49,835 nucleotides of DNA from Hymenobacter plasmatis (GTDB lineage: Bacteria > Bacteroidota > Bacteroidia > Cytophagales > Hymenobacteraceae): contig NZ_JAJFAW010000033.1 in the NCBI RefSeq assembly GCF_020711255.1, forward strand, positions 1-49,835, in the 5' to 3' direction. The notes below the pieces were generated by a model. That model saw nothing but the letters and a program-made list of their open reading frames with translations, was not told where the DNA came from and searched no databases. Below are positions 48,649 through 49,835 of this stretch, one piece after another; position 1 is the first letter of the stretch, and every line of letters begins with the position of its first letter. The position numbers and the translations under genes are program-made.

Positions 48649-49512
48649 CTAGCCCAGGTACGATTGCAGCGCCCGCGAACGCGACGTGTGCTGCAGGCGC
48701 CGAATGGCCTTCTCCTTGATCTGCCGGACCCGCTCGCGGGTCAAGCCAAATTGCTCGCCGATTTCCTCCAGCGTTTGCGCGGCCTGGCCGTTGAGCCCGA
48801 AATGGAGCGTGATGACGTCGGCCTCCCGCCGCGTCAGGGTCGAGAGGGCGCGCTGCACCTCCCGGCGCAGCGAGTCCCGCAGCAAGCCGGCATCCGGCGT
48901 GTCCGCTCCCTCGTCCCCCAGCACGTCGAGCAAGCCGTTTTCCTCGCCCTGCACGAAGGGCGCATCCATCGAGACGTGGCGGCCGGAGATTTTCAACGTG
49001 TCCACTACTTCGGAGGTGCTCAGCTCCAGCAACTCCGCAATCTCGTCGGGCGAGGGCTCGCGCTCGAACTTTTGCTCCAGCTCGGCAAACGAGCGGCTGA
49101 TTTTGTTGAGCGAGCCCACCCGGTTCAGGGGCAGGCGCACGATGCGGCTCTGCTCGGCCAGGGCTTGCAGGATGCTCTGGCGAATCCACCACACGGCGTA
49201 CGAAATGAACTTGAAGCCCTTCGTTTCATCAAAGCGCTTGGCCGCCTTAATCAACCCCAGGTTGCCTTCGTTGATGAGGTCGCCCAAGGTCAGGCCCTGG
49301 TTCTGGTACTGCTTGGACACCGAGACCACGAAGCGCAGGTTGGCTTTGGTCAGCTTTTCGAGGGCCATCTGGTCCCCTTCGCGAATGCGCTGGGCCAGCT
49401 CTACTTCCTCGTCGATCGACACCAGGCTCACTTTGCCAATTTCCTGGAGGTACTTGTCCAACGACTGGCTTTCGCGGTTGGTAATCTGCTTGCTGATTTT
49501 GAGCTGTCTCAT
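48649..49512 (-). CDS. primary-type sigma-70 factor (RpoD/SigA of Bacteroidota)
   Basis: A 287-residue sigma factor. It has the start MRQLKISKQITNRESQSLDK typical of the Bacteroidota primary sigma factor, region 2 with GDLINEGNLGLIKAAKRFDE and the FISYAVWWIRQSILQAL promoter-melting helix, region 3, and region 4 (TLEEIGEQFGLTRERVRQIK). No large non-conserved region or region 1.1, as normal for the phylum. It should recognise TTG/TAnnTTTG promoters. If this is a plasmid, it is probably an extra copy beside the chromosomal gene. Confidence 0.95.
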   Translation of the reverse strand: MRQLKISKQITNRESQSLDKYLQEIGKVSLVSIDEEVELAQRIREGDQMALEKLTKANLRFVVSVSKQYQNQGLTLGDLINEGNLGLIKAAKRFDETKGFKFISYAVWWIRQSILQALAEQSRIVRLPLNRVGSLNKISRSFAELEQKFEREPSPDEIAELLELSTSEVVDTLKISGRHVSMDAPFVQGEENGLLDVLGDEGADTPDAGLLRDSLRREVQRALSTLTRREADVITLHFGLNGQAAQTLEEIGEQFGLTRERVRQIKEKAIRRLQHTSRSRALQSYLG

Positions 49513-49835
49513 GCGGGAACGGCGCTGCTTCGAAGGGGAAGAGCCCCCTGTAACTCCCGGTGCGGCGGCTTGGTTCGACGGCCCGGGCGGCGATGCGCCG
49601 CGGGCGGGAGTCCGTTTGGGGTAAAAGCCTGACCGCCTGAGGTCGTGCAGGAGGAATGAACGGCGCGAAGACGGGATGCTATTTAGGGCTACCCACGTAA
49701 CATTAGCGGAGCCACGTTTAATAAACGTTATATGCCCTGCCGTTCGGGTTCCTGCGGTGGCGCTGGGTCGAAAGGCCCCGGCTTCCGACGGACCACGGAA
49801 GGGGAAACGCCCCCTTGACGGAACGGAGCGACGCC
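49513..49835. other. upstream region of the sigma gene, no gene seen
   Basis: No supported frame. A palindrome (ACGTTTAATAAACGT, about 49711-49725) lies roughly 200 bases upstream of the sigma ATG and could be a regulatory site. Confidence 0.4.

Noticed and set aside
1..49835. Window being a complete circular plasmid
   Set aside because: No overlap between the two ends was seen, and a gene appears to run off the left edge; the size alone is not evidence.

Overview
The window looks like an accessory replicon, most likely a large plasmid or a plasmid integrated in a chromosome, from a GC-rich member of the Bacteroidota close to Hymenobacter. The evidence is a type B type-IX-secretion C-terminal domain, an ECF sigma/FecR/STN operon, BfmA/BtgA and DUF5712 mobilisation proteins, a MerT-MerP fusion, a short Bacteroidota-type primary sigma factor, and TAnnTTTG-like boxes just upstream of many start codons. 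The genus is inferred from protein style; no search was run.

Layout. 0-5.4 kb: a DUF1294 membrane protein, an M13 metallopeptidase, a secreted alpha/beta hydrolase and a serine resolvase with a three-subsite res-like site. 5.4-14.2 kb: a class II Fic protein, a TPR-sensor histidine kinase, an ECF sigma factor, small secreted proteins and lipoproteins, an immunity-like protein and a mercury module (merTP plus a Cys-rich partner). 14.2-20.2 kb: the plasmid backbone, with a mobilisation pair, a probable oriT region, an iteron origin, a Rep_3-type initiator and a ParA plus ribbon-helix-helix partition operon with three arrays of 9-bp repeats. 20.2-27 kb: an accessory patch with two IS3-family elements, relics of parA and of a third IS, tandem small paralogues, a pseudogene with in-frame stops and about 1.9 kb with no convincing gene. 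27.4-41.3 kb: a di-heme cytochrome c peroxidase, a T9SS cargo protein, the sigma/FecR/STN operon, an ion channel, a LytS/LytTR two-component pair and membrane proteins. 41.4-49.8 kb: decayed coding sequence, a PAS histidine kinase, MazEF, an orphan HigA-like regulator, a KGG stress protein, a tyrosine recombinase and a primary-type sigma factor.

The most unusual features are two. First, six mini-elements (132-150 bp) share an 18-bp terminal inverted repeat (GTGGCTGTTGCAGAACTC), are each flanked by a perfect 4-bp target duplication, and have strikingly dissimilar interiors. One of them reads in frame into merTP and appears to supply its start codon. Second, the partition locus carries head-to-head 9-bp repeats downstream of rep, a second array in the parA promoter, and a third array inside the coding sequence of the ParB-like protein, where it encodes an NTG/NTS-type peptide linker.

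No tRNA, rRNA or CRISPR array was recognised.
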